This document shows, in pieces, positions 7,149 to 13,905 of a DNA stretch of 23,057 nt. Below the pieces are notes generated by a model. It saw nothing but the letters and a program-made list of their open reading frames with translations, ran no database searches and was not told the origin of the DNA. Source of the DNA: JAGXTF01 sp038317095 (GTDB lineage: Bacteria > Bacteroidota > Bacteroidia > NS11-12g > UBA955). Position numbers and translations under genes: made by a program. The DNA lies in contig JBBQBB010000055.1 of NCBI GenBank assembly GCA_038317095.1, forward strand, positions 1-23,057. The letters are read 5' to 3'. Numbering within the stretch: the stretch's first letter is position 1; each line of letters begins with the position of its first letter.

Positions 7149-7859
7149 ATGAAAACCATATTGCATTTGGCAAAAGACAGAGGCCACAACCAATTCAGTT
7201 GGCTTGATAGTTTCCATAGTTTTAGTTTTGGTCAATATTACAATCCGGGAAATATGCATTTCGGGGCATTGCGGGTTTTGAATGATGACACGGTTGCTCC
7301 CGGAATGGGTTTTGGGAGACACCCGCATAACGACATGGAAATTGTAAGTATACCGCTGGGTGGAACCCTTGAACATGAAGATAGTATGGGAAGCCGCGGC
7401 ATAGTGGCCAAAGGCGATGTACAAATTATGTCTGCTGGAACTGGGGTAGAGCATTCAGAGTTTAACCACAGCCAAACAGAGGAAGTAAAGTTTTTGCAGG
7501 TTTGGATTTTTCCCAATAAAACGGGACTTGTACCTTCTTATGGCCAACGCAATTTCGATCAACTAGGTCAATTGAATCAATGGCAAACCTTGGTGTCACC
7601 CAACGATGGGGAAGGGGTTAAAATCAACCAGAACGCGTGGTTTTCTAGGTCTAAATTAGACAAAGGTAAATCTCTTACTTATAGGTTGCATACCGAAGGG
7701 AATGGAGTCTATGCTTTTTTGCTTAGCGGAAAAGTGGATATAGAAGGAATGGAATTAAATACCCGTGATGCCTTGGGTTTGTGGGAGATCGAAAAAATAG
7801 ATATTTCAGTAACTACCGACACAGAAATCTTATTGATCGAAGTACCTATGGAATTTTAG
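7149..7859 (+). CDS. Pirin family protein (YhhW-like bicupin)
   Basis: The 236-residue bicupin has the pirin metal site: H58 and H60 in GFGRHPHNDMEIVS, and H102 and E104 in GVEHSEFN. The typical segments RGHNQFSWLDSFHSFSFG, GGTLEHEDSMG and VQIMSAGTG are all present. Family members bind Fe or other metals; E. coli YhhW and human pirin show quercetin 2,3-dioxygenase activity in vitro, while the cellular role is unclear. The start MKTILHLAKDRGH fits the family, so the ATG at 7149 is preferred to extra codons upstream. The stop is 11 bp from that of the convergent peptidase gene, with a hairpin between them. Confidence 0.9.
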   Translation: MKTILHLAKDRGHNQFSWLDSFHSFSFGQYYNPGNMHFGALRVLNDDTVAPGMGFGRHPHNDMEIVSIPLGGTLEHEDSMGSRGIVAKGDVQIMSAGTGVEHSEFNHSQTEEVKFLQVWIFPNKTGLVPSYGQRNFDQLGQLNQWQTLVSPNDGEGVKINQNAWFSRSKLDKGKSLTYRLHTEGNGVYAFLLSGKVDIEGMELNTRDALGLWEIEKIDISVTTDTEILLIEVPMEF

Positions 7860-7882
7860 AAAAGGAAGGATTACTTCTTTTT
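7860..7882. terminator. Bidirectional hairpin terminator between pirin and M23 peptidase genes
   Basis: AAAAGGAAG (7860-7868) pairs with CTTCTTTTT (7874-7882) over nine positions with one G-T pair, around a GATTA loop. The right arm ends in five T and the left arm gives four U in the minus-strand transcript. The right arm is the last Lys codons of the peptidase, and the loop holds its stop codon. Confidence 0.5.
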
Positions 7883-8716
7883 GTAGGCAGTACTTTTGCG
7901 CGCATAAGTTTGAGGTTTGCCGTAATTGCTATAACCTTTATAACTGCGATAAGCAGGCTTATAATAAATGGGTTTTGGCGGGGCAAAAGAATTGGTATCA
8001 AATACCAAAGTGTCCATAAGTAAAGAATCGGTTTTAAAATCGATTAAAGTTTGTGGGTTAAAAGCTTTGCCCATAAAACGGGTTTCAAAGTGCAAGTGCG
8101 GACCGGTGCTGTACCCTGTGCTGCCACCCAATCCTATAATTTGACCTGCATTTACCAAATCGCCGGGTTCAACTATACGCCTGCTTAGGTGGCCATAAAG
8201 TGTTTCGAGTCCGTTGTGGTGGCGAATGACCACGCAATTTCCGTATCCATAATACCAGCGACTCATTCTTACCACTCCGTCAAATGCAGCATTAACCGCA
8301 TCACCGTTTTTTAAGTTTAAGTCAACTCCAGCATGCGGGCGGCCCCAACGGTAGCCAAAACAACTGGTAATGGCTCCGGTAACAGGCAACATAAATCCGC
8401 AGTCGCTTTCCAATACAGGGAGTTGCAATGACCCCCCCAAACTTTTAAAATCAAAATTATAAGGATCTAAATTCAGGGTATCCCAGTTGCAATAAATATC
8501 AAAATAAGGCGCGATTCCGGGTATAAATGTAGGATGGGTAAAATCTTCATTTACAGCAAATCCATCGCTGTCGTGGAAGTTTTCGATACCTAAAGTGTAA
8601 TCATTGCTAAGTGCAAGTGCAGACTGCAAATGCGCACTGAAGAATATTACCCCTAAGAAACAAATAAGCTTAAATAGAAGCGAAAATTGCTTTTGCTGCT
8701 TGGACGTCTTTGTCAA
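7871..8716 (-). CDS. Secreted M23 (LytM-type) metallopeptidase
   Basis: About 281 residues: a signal peptide (FSLLFKLICFLGVIFFSAHLQS), a spacer, and an M23 domain. Zinc and catalytic residues are H128 and D132 in HAGVD, H176 in YGHL, and H207 and H209 in GPHLHFE. Such enzymes cut peptide cross-links in peptidoglycan. The tail is rich in Tyr, Lys and Ser and ends in KKK. No ATG precedes the signal peptide; the only usual starts are TTG at 8716 or 8746, both inside the 3' end of ribF. The 8716 TTG gives the more normal signal peptide and a 47-bp overlap with ribF, which suggests coupled translation. All catalytic residues are kept, so it is probably active. Confidence 0.85.
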   Translation of the reverse strand: MTKTSKQQKQFSLLFKLICFLGVIFFSAHLQSALALSNDYTLGIENFHDSDGFAVNEDFTHPTFIPGIAPYFDIYCNWDTLNLDPYNFDFKSLGGSLQLPVLESDCGFMLPVTGAITSCFGYRWGRPHAGVDLNLKNGDAVNAAFDGVVRMSRWYYGYGNCVVIRHHNGLETLYGHLSRRIVEPGDLVNAGQIIGLGGSTGYSTGPHLHFETRFMGKAFNPQTLIDFKTDSLLMDTLVFDTNSFAPPKPIYYKPAYRSYKGYSNYGKPQTYARKSTAYKKK

Positions 8717-9602
8717 TTTGTGCGGTAAGTTCTTGGTGACTTTCAAATCGCTTTTCTAGACGCAAAAACTGTACCAATTCTAGTTCTAAAGTTTGGTCGT
8801 AAATGTCTTTGTCGAAATCGAAAAGGTATATTTCAATACTAAACCCTTTGCCATCAATGGTTGGGTTGTGCCCAATATTTAATGCCCCTTTGAATTTTAC
8901 GTTGCCAATTTTGCAAAAGGCTGCATAAACACCTTCCAAGGGAATCAATTTAAATGGTTCTGATGTCCTAATATTCGCAGTAGGATAACCCAATTGCCTG
9001 CCCAATTTTCTGCCATGCACTACAACCCCTTCAATGGCATAGTTATGCCCAAGTAGTTGGTTTGCTATTTCTAGTTCTCCGGTCATCAGCGCTTTGCGAA
9101 TTCTGGTGCTGCTTATGGCAATATCTTCAATTTCCGAAGCTGGGATTTCCATAACTTTAAAATCAAACATTTCGCCAAAAGTGAGTAAATCTTCGAAACT
9201 TCCTTCTCGGTTGCGCCCAAAACGATGGTCGTAGCCGACAATCATTGTATGGATATGTAGCTTTTCAACCAATACGTCTCGCACAAAATCCAAAGGACTG
9301 AGCTTAGAAACCTCATCGGTAAATGGCAAAACCAAGATATGGTCAATGCCACATTGTTCTACAAGTCTTATTTTTTCTCCAATCGTATTTAAAAGTTGTA
9401 GGCCATTGTCATTTGGGTATAATACCAATCTAGGATGCGGGTAAAAAGTAAGCAACATGCTTTCTCCATTGGTTTCTTTGGCAGTTTTTACCAACTGCAG
9501 CAAAACTTTTTTATGCCCCAAGTGAACCCCATCAAAAGTGCCTTGAGTGAGCACAAGGTTGCTAATTTGTGGCACTTGATCCAAAGAGTAATACACTTTC
9601 AT
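8670..9602 (-). CDS. ribF: Bifunctional riboflavin kinase / FAD synthetase
   Basis: The 310-residue enzyme makes FMN from riboflavin and then FAD. The N-terminal adenylyltransferase domain has QGTFDGVHLGHKK with the HxGH motif (H27, H30) and ISSTRIR (163-169). The C-terminal kinase domain has GRKLGRQLGYPTANI, with the PTAN magnesium/ATP motif at 207-210, then GVYAAF, NIGHNPTIDG and the catalytic-region Glu in FSIEIYLFDFD. Length and domain order are normal. The ATG at 9602 is preceded by TTATTTTG (9610-9617), one base off the -7 consensus, seven bases away. No FMN riboswitch is seen upstream. The M23 peptidase gene overlaps its end and is probably co-transcribed. Confidence 0.97.
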   Translation of the reverse strand: MKVYYSLDQVPQISNLVLTQGTFDGVHLGHKKVLLQLVKTAKETNGESMLLTFYPHPRLVLYPNDNGLQLLNTIGEKIRLVEQCGIDHILVLPFTDEVSKLSPLDFVRDVLVEKLHIHTMIVGYDHRFGRNREGSFEDLLTFGEMFDFKVMEIPASEIEDIAISSTRIRKALMTGELEIANQLLGHNYAIEGVVVHGRKLGRQLGYPTANIRTSEPFKLIPLEGVYAAFCKIGNVKFKGALNIGHNPTIDGKGFSIEIYLFDFDKDIYDQTLELELVQFLRLEKRFESHQELTAQIDKDVQAAKAIFASI

Positions 9603-9831
9603 GCAGGTGCAAAATAAGGGAAAGATTACCCTAAATGAAAAATAGTTTTAAAATACAAAAGTTGAAAATAGACAAAATTTATAAATAAATATGTAAATTT
9701 AGAAAATGATAGAATCACATGTAGAAAGATTTGAGATTGTAGCTTATGACTTGGAATTGTAACATAATTGATTTTTCACAGAGGCAATTTATCTGGTTTT
9801 ATCAATTGGAAAATTAAAAAATACCAAAATA
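9603..9831. other. AT-rich intergenic region upstream of ribF
   Basis: The region holds the ribF -7-like box (9610-9617). An 18-codon plus-strand frame at 9706-9762 has no support beyond an ATG. No structured RNA or repeat was recognised. Confidence 0.4.
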
Positions 9832-9863
9832 AAAAAAGCCAACCCAAAGGGGCTGACTTTTTT
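9832..9863 (-). terminator. Rho-independent terminator of the lipoprotein gene
   Basis: On the minus strand AAAAAAGTCAGCCC pairs with GGGTTGGCTTTTTT over 14 positions around a CTTT loop, followed by more U. Two positions are mismatches if read on the plus strand but G-U pairs on the minus strand, so the hairpin is oriented for the minus-strand gene ending 20 bp away. Confidence 0.8.
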
Positions 9864-9882
9864 ATTTGGTTTAAAATTGTAA

Positions 9883-10785
9883 TTAAGGTTTGATGTTTAA
9901 CAATTTGCAAACATCTTCATAAGGCATACTGCTTAAATTTACCGGGTTATCCATGCCAGGCAAGGTAATCCATTTGTTTGAATTTGTGGATTGATTTCCA
10001 GCTACTGGCAATGGCATTGCACCTTCTTTGGTTATCCCCGGTACAAAAATCAATCTGTATTCTAAGGCTTTTGGAAGACCAACCATTACTGGCTCTCCAG
10101 TATAACTTGCTGCAACTCCAGAGTTAAATCTATTAGAATTAAATGTGTGTCTGTAAACGCCCACTATGTTAAGGCCATACATAGCATTAATTTGGTTGGT
10201 CGCGCCTCCAGCATCTGCAATATATGGTAGGCAAAAGGGCCCAATGGATCCTATTCTAAAATACGTAAGCATAATTCCCTCATTTAAAATAGAATTTGTT
10301 AGCGATTTAGGATACAAATACAATATTTTCATGGCAGTTCCGTCCACAGTGGTATCATGTGCGGAAGTTGTTGGGGAAGAAATCCAAGCTGTATAAATTA
10401 CGTTGGCATCAATCCCTTTTGGTCCAACCAAAGAAGCTTGTGCTGTCCATCCTACGTCGGTTTTTGGACCATACATAATATTCGTGGTGGTGTTTAAGTA
10501 AAAATCACCAGTTTTGCCTTGGGATAAATCTGGCGGAGTATTTCCACTTAACAACCGGTTTCCAACCATATCTAAACCGTTGCCCCAATTTGTTGAATTT
10601 TTAGGTCCCCAAAATACGTTTGAAACGGTATCCATAAAATAATCGCCTACAGATCCCATATCCATTGTAGGTGTTGCAGATCCGGAGTGAATGGTAAGGC
10701 CATTGGTTCCATTCACTACTTTTTCTTTTTTGCATGCCGCAACGGTTATAATTGCAAACAGCGCAATGATTAATTTGGTTTTCAT
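9883..10785 (-). CDS. Lipoprotein with two tandem GD(Y/F)..YGPK repeats, function unknown
   Basis: The 300-residue protein begins with a lipoprotein signal (MKTKLIIALFAIITVAAC); C18 is the likely lipidated cysteine. Residues 44-75 and 90-124 are two copies of a short module: G-x-x-GD-Y/F-x-x-(D/N)T-x-(S/T)N-(V/I)-x-(W/Y)GPK, about ten residues, then W and a final (M/L)VG. The second ends in GPKG, as in the glycine-rich stalks of Bacteroidota surface proteins. Residues 125-300 form a separate domain that I do not recognise. An exact -7 box TAATTTTG (10796-10803) lies ten bases before the ATG, and a strong terminator follows, so it is a single-gene transcript. Surface or periplasmic location is inferred from the signal alone. 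Confidence 0.85.
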   Translation of the reverse strand: MKTKLIIALFAIITVAACKKEKVVNGTNGLTIHSGSATPTMDMGSVGDYFMDTVSNVFWGPKNSTNWGNGLDMVGNRLLSGNTPPDLSQGKTGDFYLNTTTNIMYGPKTDVGWTAQASLVGPKGIDANVIYTAWISSPTTSAHDTTVDGTAMKILYLYPKSLTNSILNEGIMLTYFRIGSIGPFCLPYIADAGGATNQINAMYGLNIVGVYRHTFNSNRFNSGVAASYTGEPVMVGLPKALEYRLIFVPGITKEGAMPLPVAGNQSTNSNKWITLPGMDNPVNLSSMPYEDVCKLLNIKP

Positions 10786-10795
10786 ATTTGTAAGG

Positions 10796-10803
10796 CAAAA
10801 TTA
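10796..10803 (-). promoter_or_regulatory. -7 promoter box for the lipoprotein gene
   Basis: On the minus strand this is TAATTTTG, exact to TAnnTTTG, ending ten bases before the ATG. A weak TCTG stands 23 bases upstream where a -33 box would be. Confidence 0.5.
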
Positions 10804-11016
10804 ATAGAAGCCTCCGATACTATATTCAGAACTATAGGGATAGGCCGAATTTTTAATAGAACAGGATAAAAAGGAAATGAAATGTGTTTAAAGCTTTTTA
10901 TGTTTTTGAATAAAAATTCTTCCGAATCAATATGAAAAGTCACCGCATTGTCAATTCAACTCCCCATTAAATAGAAATTGGGTCATTTGCAGTTTAATTT
11001 CAATAGAATAGAATGA

Positions 11017-12072
11017 ATGACTAATTTTGCAGCGTTGTACAAATCTTTTTTTATACTCCTATTTTCTAACTTTAGCACATTGCTGCATGCCCAATACGGC
11101 GGCACGGGTGTATTTTCTGTTCTTAAGCAACCTGCCAATGGTCGGCAAGCAGCATGGGGTGGCTATAGCAGCGCGTATAGAACGCCAGATGCGAATTTGT
11201 TACTCGCTAACCCTGCGTTGTTAGGCCCAGAGACTGAAAATAGAGGGAGTCTGAATTTTAACACCCAGTTTAAAGGGGTGTGGAGTGGCAATGGCGCCTA
11301 TTGTGGAAAATACAAAGAGGTTGGTTATTTTGGCGTAGCCATATCCTATATAGATTATGGCAAAATGAATGCATACGATGCGGGAGGTAATTCTGAAGGG
11401 GTCACCAATGCAAATGAAAGTGTGTTGGCTCTGGGTTTTGCAAAACCCGTTTCCACACAGCTTACATATGGTGCCAATTTAAAAATTGCATATAGTATTT
11501 TGGGGCCATTTATAGGAACAGGGGCAATGCTGGACATGGGCGTTTCTTGGTGCAAAAAAGACAGCACAGTAATGCTAGGATTCGTTGTGAAAAATGCAGG
11601 TGTGATGTTAAAGTCTTACGGCCAAAACAGCAGAGAGCCCTTGCCTTTTCAAGCAGAAGTAGGTGTAAACTTTAAGCCCAAACACATGCCTTTCCGCTTT
11701 AATTTCACGTACCACAATTTGCAAAAATTTGACCTAACCTACGACCAATATGTAAAAAGCAATACAATAGACCTCAATGGACAAACAACATCACCTGCCC
11801 AAGCAGGCTTTACCAATAAGTTGGTTAGGCATTTGGTGGTCGGTACTGAATTGGTTTTGGGTAAAAACTTCGGCATTATGGTAGGATACAACCACCAAAG
11901 ACGCACAGAAATGGGGCCAGATGTGAGAAAAGGGGTTGCAGGATTCTCTTGGGGCTTGAATTTTAAAATATCAAAATTTAACATTACTTATTCTAGCGCA
12001 TCCTATTTTCCAGGTTTTAATATGAATTTGTTTACTTTTTCTGCTGGGTTAGCGGATTTTAAAAAGAAATAG
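11017..12072 (+). CDS. porQ: Type IX secretion system outer-membrane protein PorQ
   Basis: The 351-residue protein has a signal peptide ending in LLHAQ and an outer-membrane beta-barrel pattern. The order GVFSVLKQPANGRQAAWGGY, DANLLLANPALL, GYFGVAISYIDYGKM, LALGFAKPV, MLGFVVKNAGVMLKSYG and LPFQAEVGVNFKPKHMPFRF is what PorQ shows. PorQ works with PorU, PorV and PorZ in type IX secretion. It is followed by cmk after 16 bp, a pairing known in Bacteroidota. The start is in doubt: an exact -7 box TAATTTTG covers 11022-11029, just after the ATG at 11017. If that promoter is used, the real start is TTG at 11035, which still gives a full signal peptide (YKSFFILLFSNFSTLLHAQ). No T9SS cargo signal was seen in the neighbours. 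Confidence 0.85.
   Translation: MTNFAALYKSFFILLFSNFSTLLHAQYGGTGVFSVLKQPANGRQAAWGGYSSAYRTPDANLLLANPALLGPETENRGSLNFNTQFKGVWSGNGAYCGKYKEVGYFGVAISYIDYGKMNAYDAGGNSEGVTNANESVLALGFAKPVSTQLTYGANLKIAYSILGPFIGTGAMLDMGVSWCKKDSTVMLGFVVKNAGVMLKSYGQNSREPLPFQAEVGVNFKPKHMPFRFNFTYHNLQKFDLTYDQYVKSNTIDLNGQTTSPAQAGFTNKLVRHLVVGTELVLGKNFGIMVGYNHQRRTEMGPDVRKGVAGFSWGLNFKISKFNITYSSASYFPGFNMNLFTFSAGLADFKKK
11022..11029 (+). promoter_or_regulatory. -7 promoter box at the porQ start
   Basis: TAATTTTG is exact to TAnnTTTG. TTTC (10998-11001), 20 bases upstream, could be the -33 box. It lies downstream of the first possible porQ ATG and five bases before an in-frame TTG. Confidence 0.4.
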
Positions 12073-12088
12073 GCATTTTTGCATCCTA

Positions 12089-12781
12089 TTGTCAGACGTA
12101 AAAAAAATCAACATTGCCATTGATGGCCACAGCAGTTGCGGCAAAGGCACATTGGCCAAGCACTTGGCCAATTCTTTGGGTTACGTTTTTATCGACAGCG
12201 GCGCCATGTACCGCGCAGTGACATTGTATTTGTTGACCCACAAAACGGATATTAGTGATTGGGCTGCTGTAGAAAATGCACTTCCGGGAATTCACATACA
12301 CTTTGGTATGAATGCAGAAACAGCGCGAAATGATGTATGGCTGAATGGCGAAAATGTAGAAACCCAAATCCGCAATATGGAGGTTGCCGCTGAAGTTAGC
12401 AATGTGGCAAAAATACCAGCAGTGAGAAGGGTTTTGGTAGCATTGCAACAACAAATGGGTGCAGAAAAAGGAGTGGTCATGGATGGCCGTGATATTGGGA
12501 CGGTGGTATTCCCCAATGCCGAATTGAAGCTATTTATGACGGCATCTGTAGAAGTAAGGGCAAAACGGCGTTTCGCTGAGCTGGAAAGGGATGGCATACA
12601 TACTACATACAAGGATGTATTGCACAATTTGACCGAAAGAGACCGAATTGATTCGACCCGAGAAGACAGTCCGCTTACCCAGTCAGATGTCTATAAGTTG
12701 TTGGACAATTCCAATCTTTCTAAAGAAACACAAAATGAAATTGCACTCAACTGGGTGAAAGAAGTTCTATATCCCGAATAA
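12089..12781 (+). CDS. cmk: Cytidylate kinase
   Basis: The 230-residue enzyme transfers phosphate from ATP to CMP or dCMP. It has the P-loop GHSSCGKGT (13-21; Bacteroidota enzymes use this SSCGK form in place of GxGSGK), DSGAMYRAVTLY, the substrate loop GRDIGTVVFPNAELKLFMTAS, and the C-terminal RDRIDSTREDSPL. No ATG lies near the start: the first codon is TTG (12089), which gives the expected N terminus (SDVKKINIAIDG). The box CATTTTTG (12074-12081), one base off TAnnTTTG, ends seven bases before it, so cmk may have its own promoter despite being only 16 bp after porQ. The full set of motifs leaves no doubt about the family. Confidence 0.95.
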   Translation: MSDVKKINIAIDGHSSCGKGTLAKHLANSLGYVFIDSGAMYRAVTLYLLTHKTDISDWAAVENALPGIHIHFGMNAETARNDVWLNGENVETQIRNMEVAAEVSNVAKIPAVRRVLVALQQQMGAEKGVVMDGRDIGTVVFPNAELKLFMTASVEVRAKRRFAELERDGIHTTYKDVLHNLTERDRIDSTREDSPLTQSDVYKLLDNSNLSKETQNEIALNWVKEVLYPE

Positions 12782-12787
12782 ATATCC

Positions 12788-12802
12788 AAACTTACCCAAG
12801 TT
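12788..12802. repeat. 15-bp direct repeat, copy 1, itself an inverted repeat
   Basis: AAACTTACCCAAGTT, seven bases after the cmk stop. The last 14 bases are a dyad AACTT-ACCC-AAGTT. Confidence 0.6.
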
Positions 12803-13029
12803 TTCGAAGGAATGCAGATGGTGTTGCATAGTTGCCATTGTTAGAAGCATTGGCACATTTAGGGATAAGTTTAGATTTCGAAGAATTCGCTTCTTTTTTT
12901 AAAAATGGCTTTAAACGTCTCAAACGAATCTAAAAATAAGAGTCACATAGATTTTCCAACATACAGCATATCAACTGCAGCGCCAACCGGGCAAAAATAA
13001 TTTGTATTCAAACGTTGATATTTTATTCA

Positions 13030-13044
13030 AAACTTACCCAAGTT
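13030..13044. repeat. 15-bp direct repeat, copy 2, upstream of tpiA
   Basis: Identical to 12788-12802, 242 bp further on. It ends 28 bases before the tpiA ATG and 6 bases before the possible -7 box, so a bound protein would affect the promoter. Confidence 0.6.
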
Positions 13045-13072
13045 ATTCCCGATTTTTGCACTTTAATTAGAA

Positions 13073-13837
13073 ATGAGTAGACAGAATATTGTAGCAGGCA
13101 ATTGGAAAATGCACAAAACACTTGAAGAAAGCAATGCTTTAATCACGGAAATACGCGGCATAGTGCGCGATGAAATGCAATCAAATACAAAGGTGATTTT
13201 GTGCCCACCTTATATCTCCCTCGCTTCGGCAAACCGCTTGTTGGAAGGTACCAACATAGAATTGGGTGCGCAAAATTGTCATCAAGATGAACAAGGTGCT
13301 TTTACGGGTGAAATTTCTGCGTCGATGGTGAAAAGCACCGGTGCTAGCCATGTAATTATTGGTCACAGCGAACGCCGCCAGTATTTTGGGGATACCAATG
13401 AAATTACTGCGTTAAAAACCAAGAATGCCATTCGATTGGGTTTAAAAGTTATTTTTTGCGTAGGTGAAACTTTGGCACAGCGTGAGGATAAAAGTTATTT
13501 TAGGGTGGTAGAGAGCCAATTGAGTGAAGGATTGTTTGCCCTAGACCGCAAAGAATTTAGCCAGATTGTCGTCGCGTATGAGCCCGTTTGGGCTATTGGC
13601 ACGGGTTTAACAGCATCACCAGAACAGGCCCAAGAAATGCACGCCTATATCCGCAAAGTCATAGGCATGCATTTTACTGAGGAAATAGCACAAAACACTT
13701 CTATCCTATACGGAGGCAGTGTAAAGGCTGACAATGCAATGACCTTATTTGGCCAAGCAGATATTGACGGTGGACTCATTGGCGGAGCTAGCCTTAAAGC
13801 CCGCGATTTTGTAGATATAGTTAAAGCAGTTCGTTAA
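13073..13837 (+). CDS. tpiA: Triosephosphate isomerase
   Basis: The 254-residue glycolytic enzyme converts dihydroxyacetone phosphate to glyceraldehyde 3-phosphate. Catalytic residues are K12 in AGNWKMHK, H98 in IIGHSERR and E170 in AYEPVWAIGTG, which also begins the flexible loop 6. The phosphate-binding YGGSVK and GLIGGASL follow. Length is normal (about 250). The ATG at 13073 gives the standard N terminus MSRQNIVAGNWKM. GATTTTTG 14 bases upstream may be its -7 box. It is followed by a 7-bp inverted repeat and then, 68 bp on, by the long secreted protein gene. Confidence 0.98.
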   Translation: MSRQNIVAGNWKMHKTLEESNALITEIRGIVRDEMQSNTKVILCPPYISLASANRLLEGTNIELGAQNCHQDEQGAFTGEISASMVKSTGASHVIIGHSERRQYFGDTNEITALKTKNAIRLGLKVIFCVGETLAQREDKSYFRVVESQLSEGLFALDRKEFSQIVVAYEPVWAIGTGLTASPEQAQEMHAYIRKVIGMHFTEEIAQNTSILYGGSVKADNAMTLFGQADIDGGLIGGASLKARDFVDIVKAVR

Positions 13838-13845
13838 TTTTAGAA

Positions 13846-13868
13846 TGTGGTACGGTTTTTATACCACA
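13846..13868 (+). repeat. Inverted repeat between tpiA and the long secreted protein gene
   Basis: TGTGGTA (13846-13852) and TACCACA (13862-13868) form a perfect 7-bp stem with a nine-base loop. No T run follows, so it is not a standard terminator. It may be an attenuator, RNA-stability hairpin or protein site. Confidence 0.4.
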
Positions 13869-13905
13869 ATATGTATTCAATATATCCGTTTCTTAAAGCA
13901 AACCT

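Larger units (their letters stand above)
12782..13072. other. Intergenic region between cmk and tpiA
   Basis: These 291 bp are bounded by two copies of AAACTTACCCAAGTT (listed separately). Between them is a 33-codon frame from TTG 12832 to TAA 12933 that reads LLEALAHLGISLDFEEF and looks protein-like; it could be a decayed gene end or chance. Inside it AAGAA (12881-12885) and TTCTT (12891-12895), followed by T, could be a weak cmk terminator. GATTTTTG at 13051-13058, one base off the -7 consensus, is 14 bases before the tpiA ATG. Confidence 0.4.

Noticed and set aside
9603..9660. FMN riboswitch upstream of ribF.
   Set aside because: The space is AT-rich, short, and has none of the conserved RFN stems.
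9706..9762. 18-codon plus-strand frame reading MIESHVERFEIVAYDLEL.
   Set aside because: Too short to judge, no promoter match and no neighbour that suggests a peptide gene.
12832..12933. 33-codon protein-like frame between cmk and tpiA.
   Set aside because: Starts with TTG after an in-frame stop, no family match; kept only as a possible remnant in the intergenic note.
13846..13868. Hairpin after tpiA as a terminator.
   Set aside because: The stem is perfect but no T run follows, so listed as an inverted repeat only.
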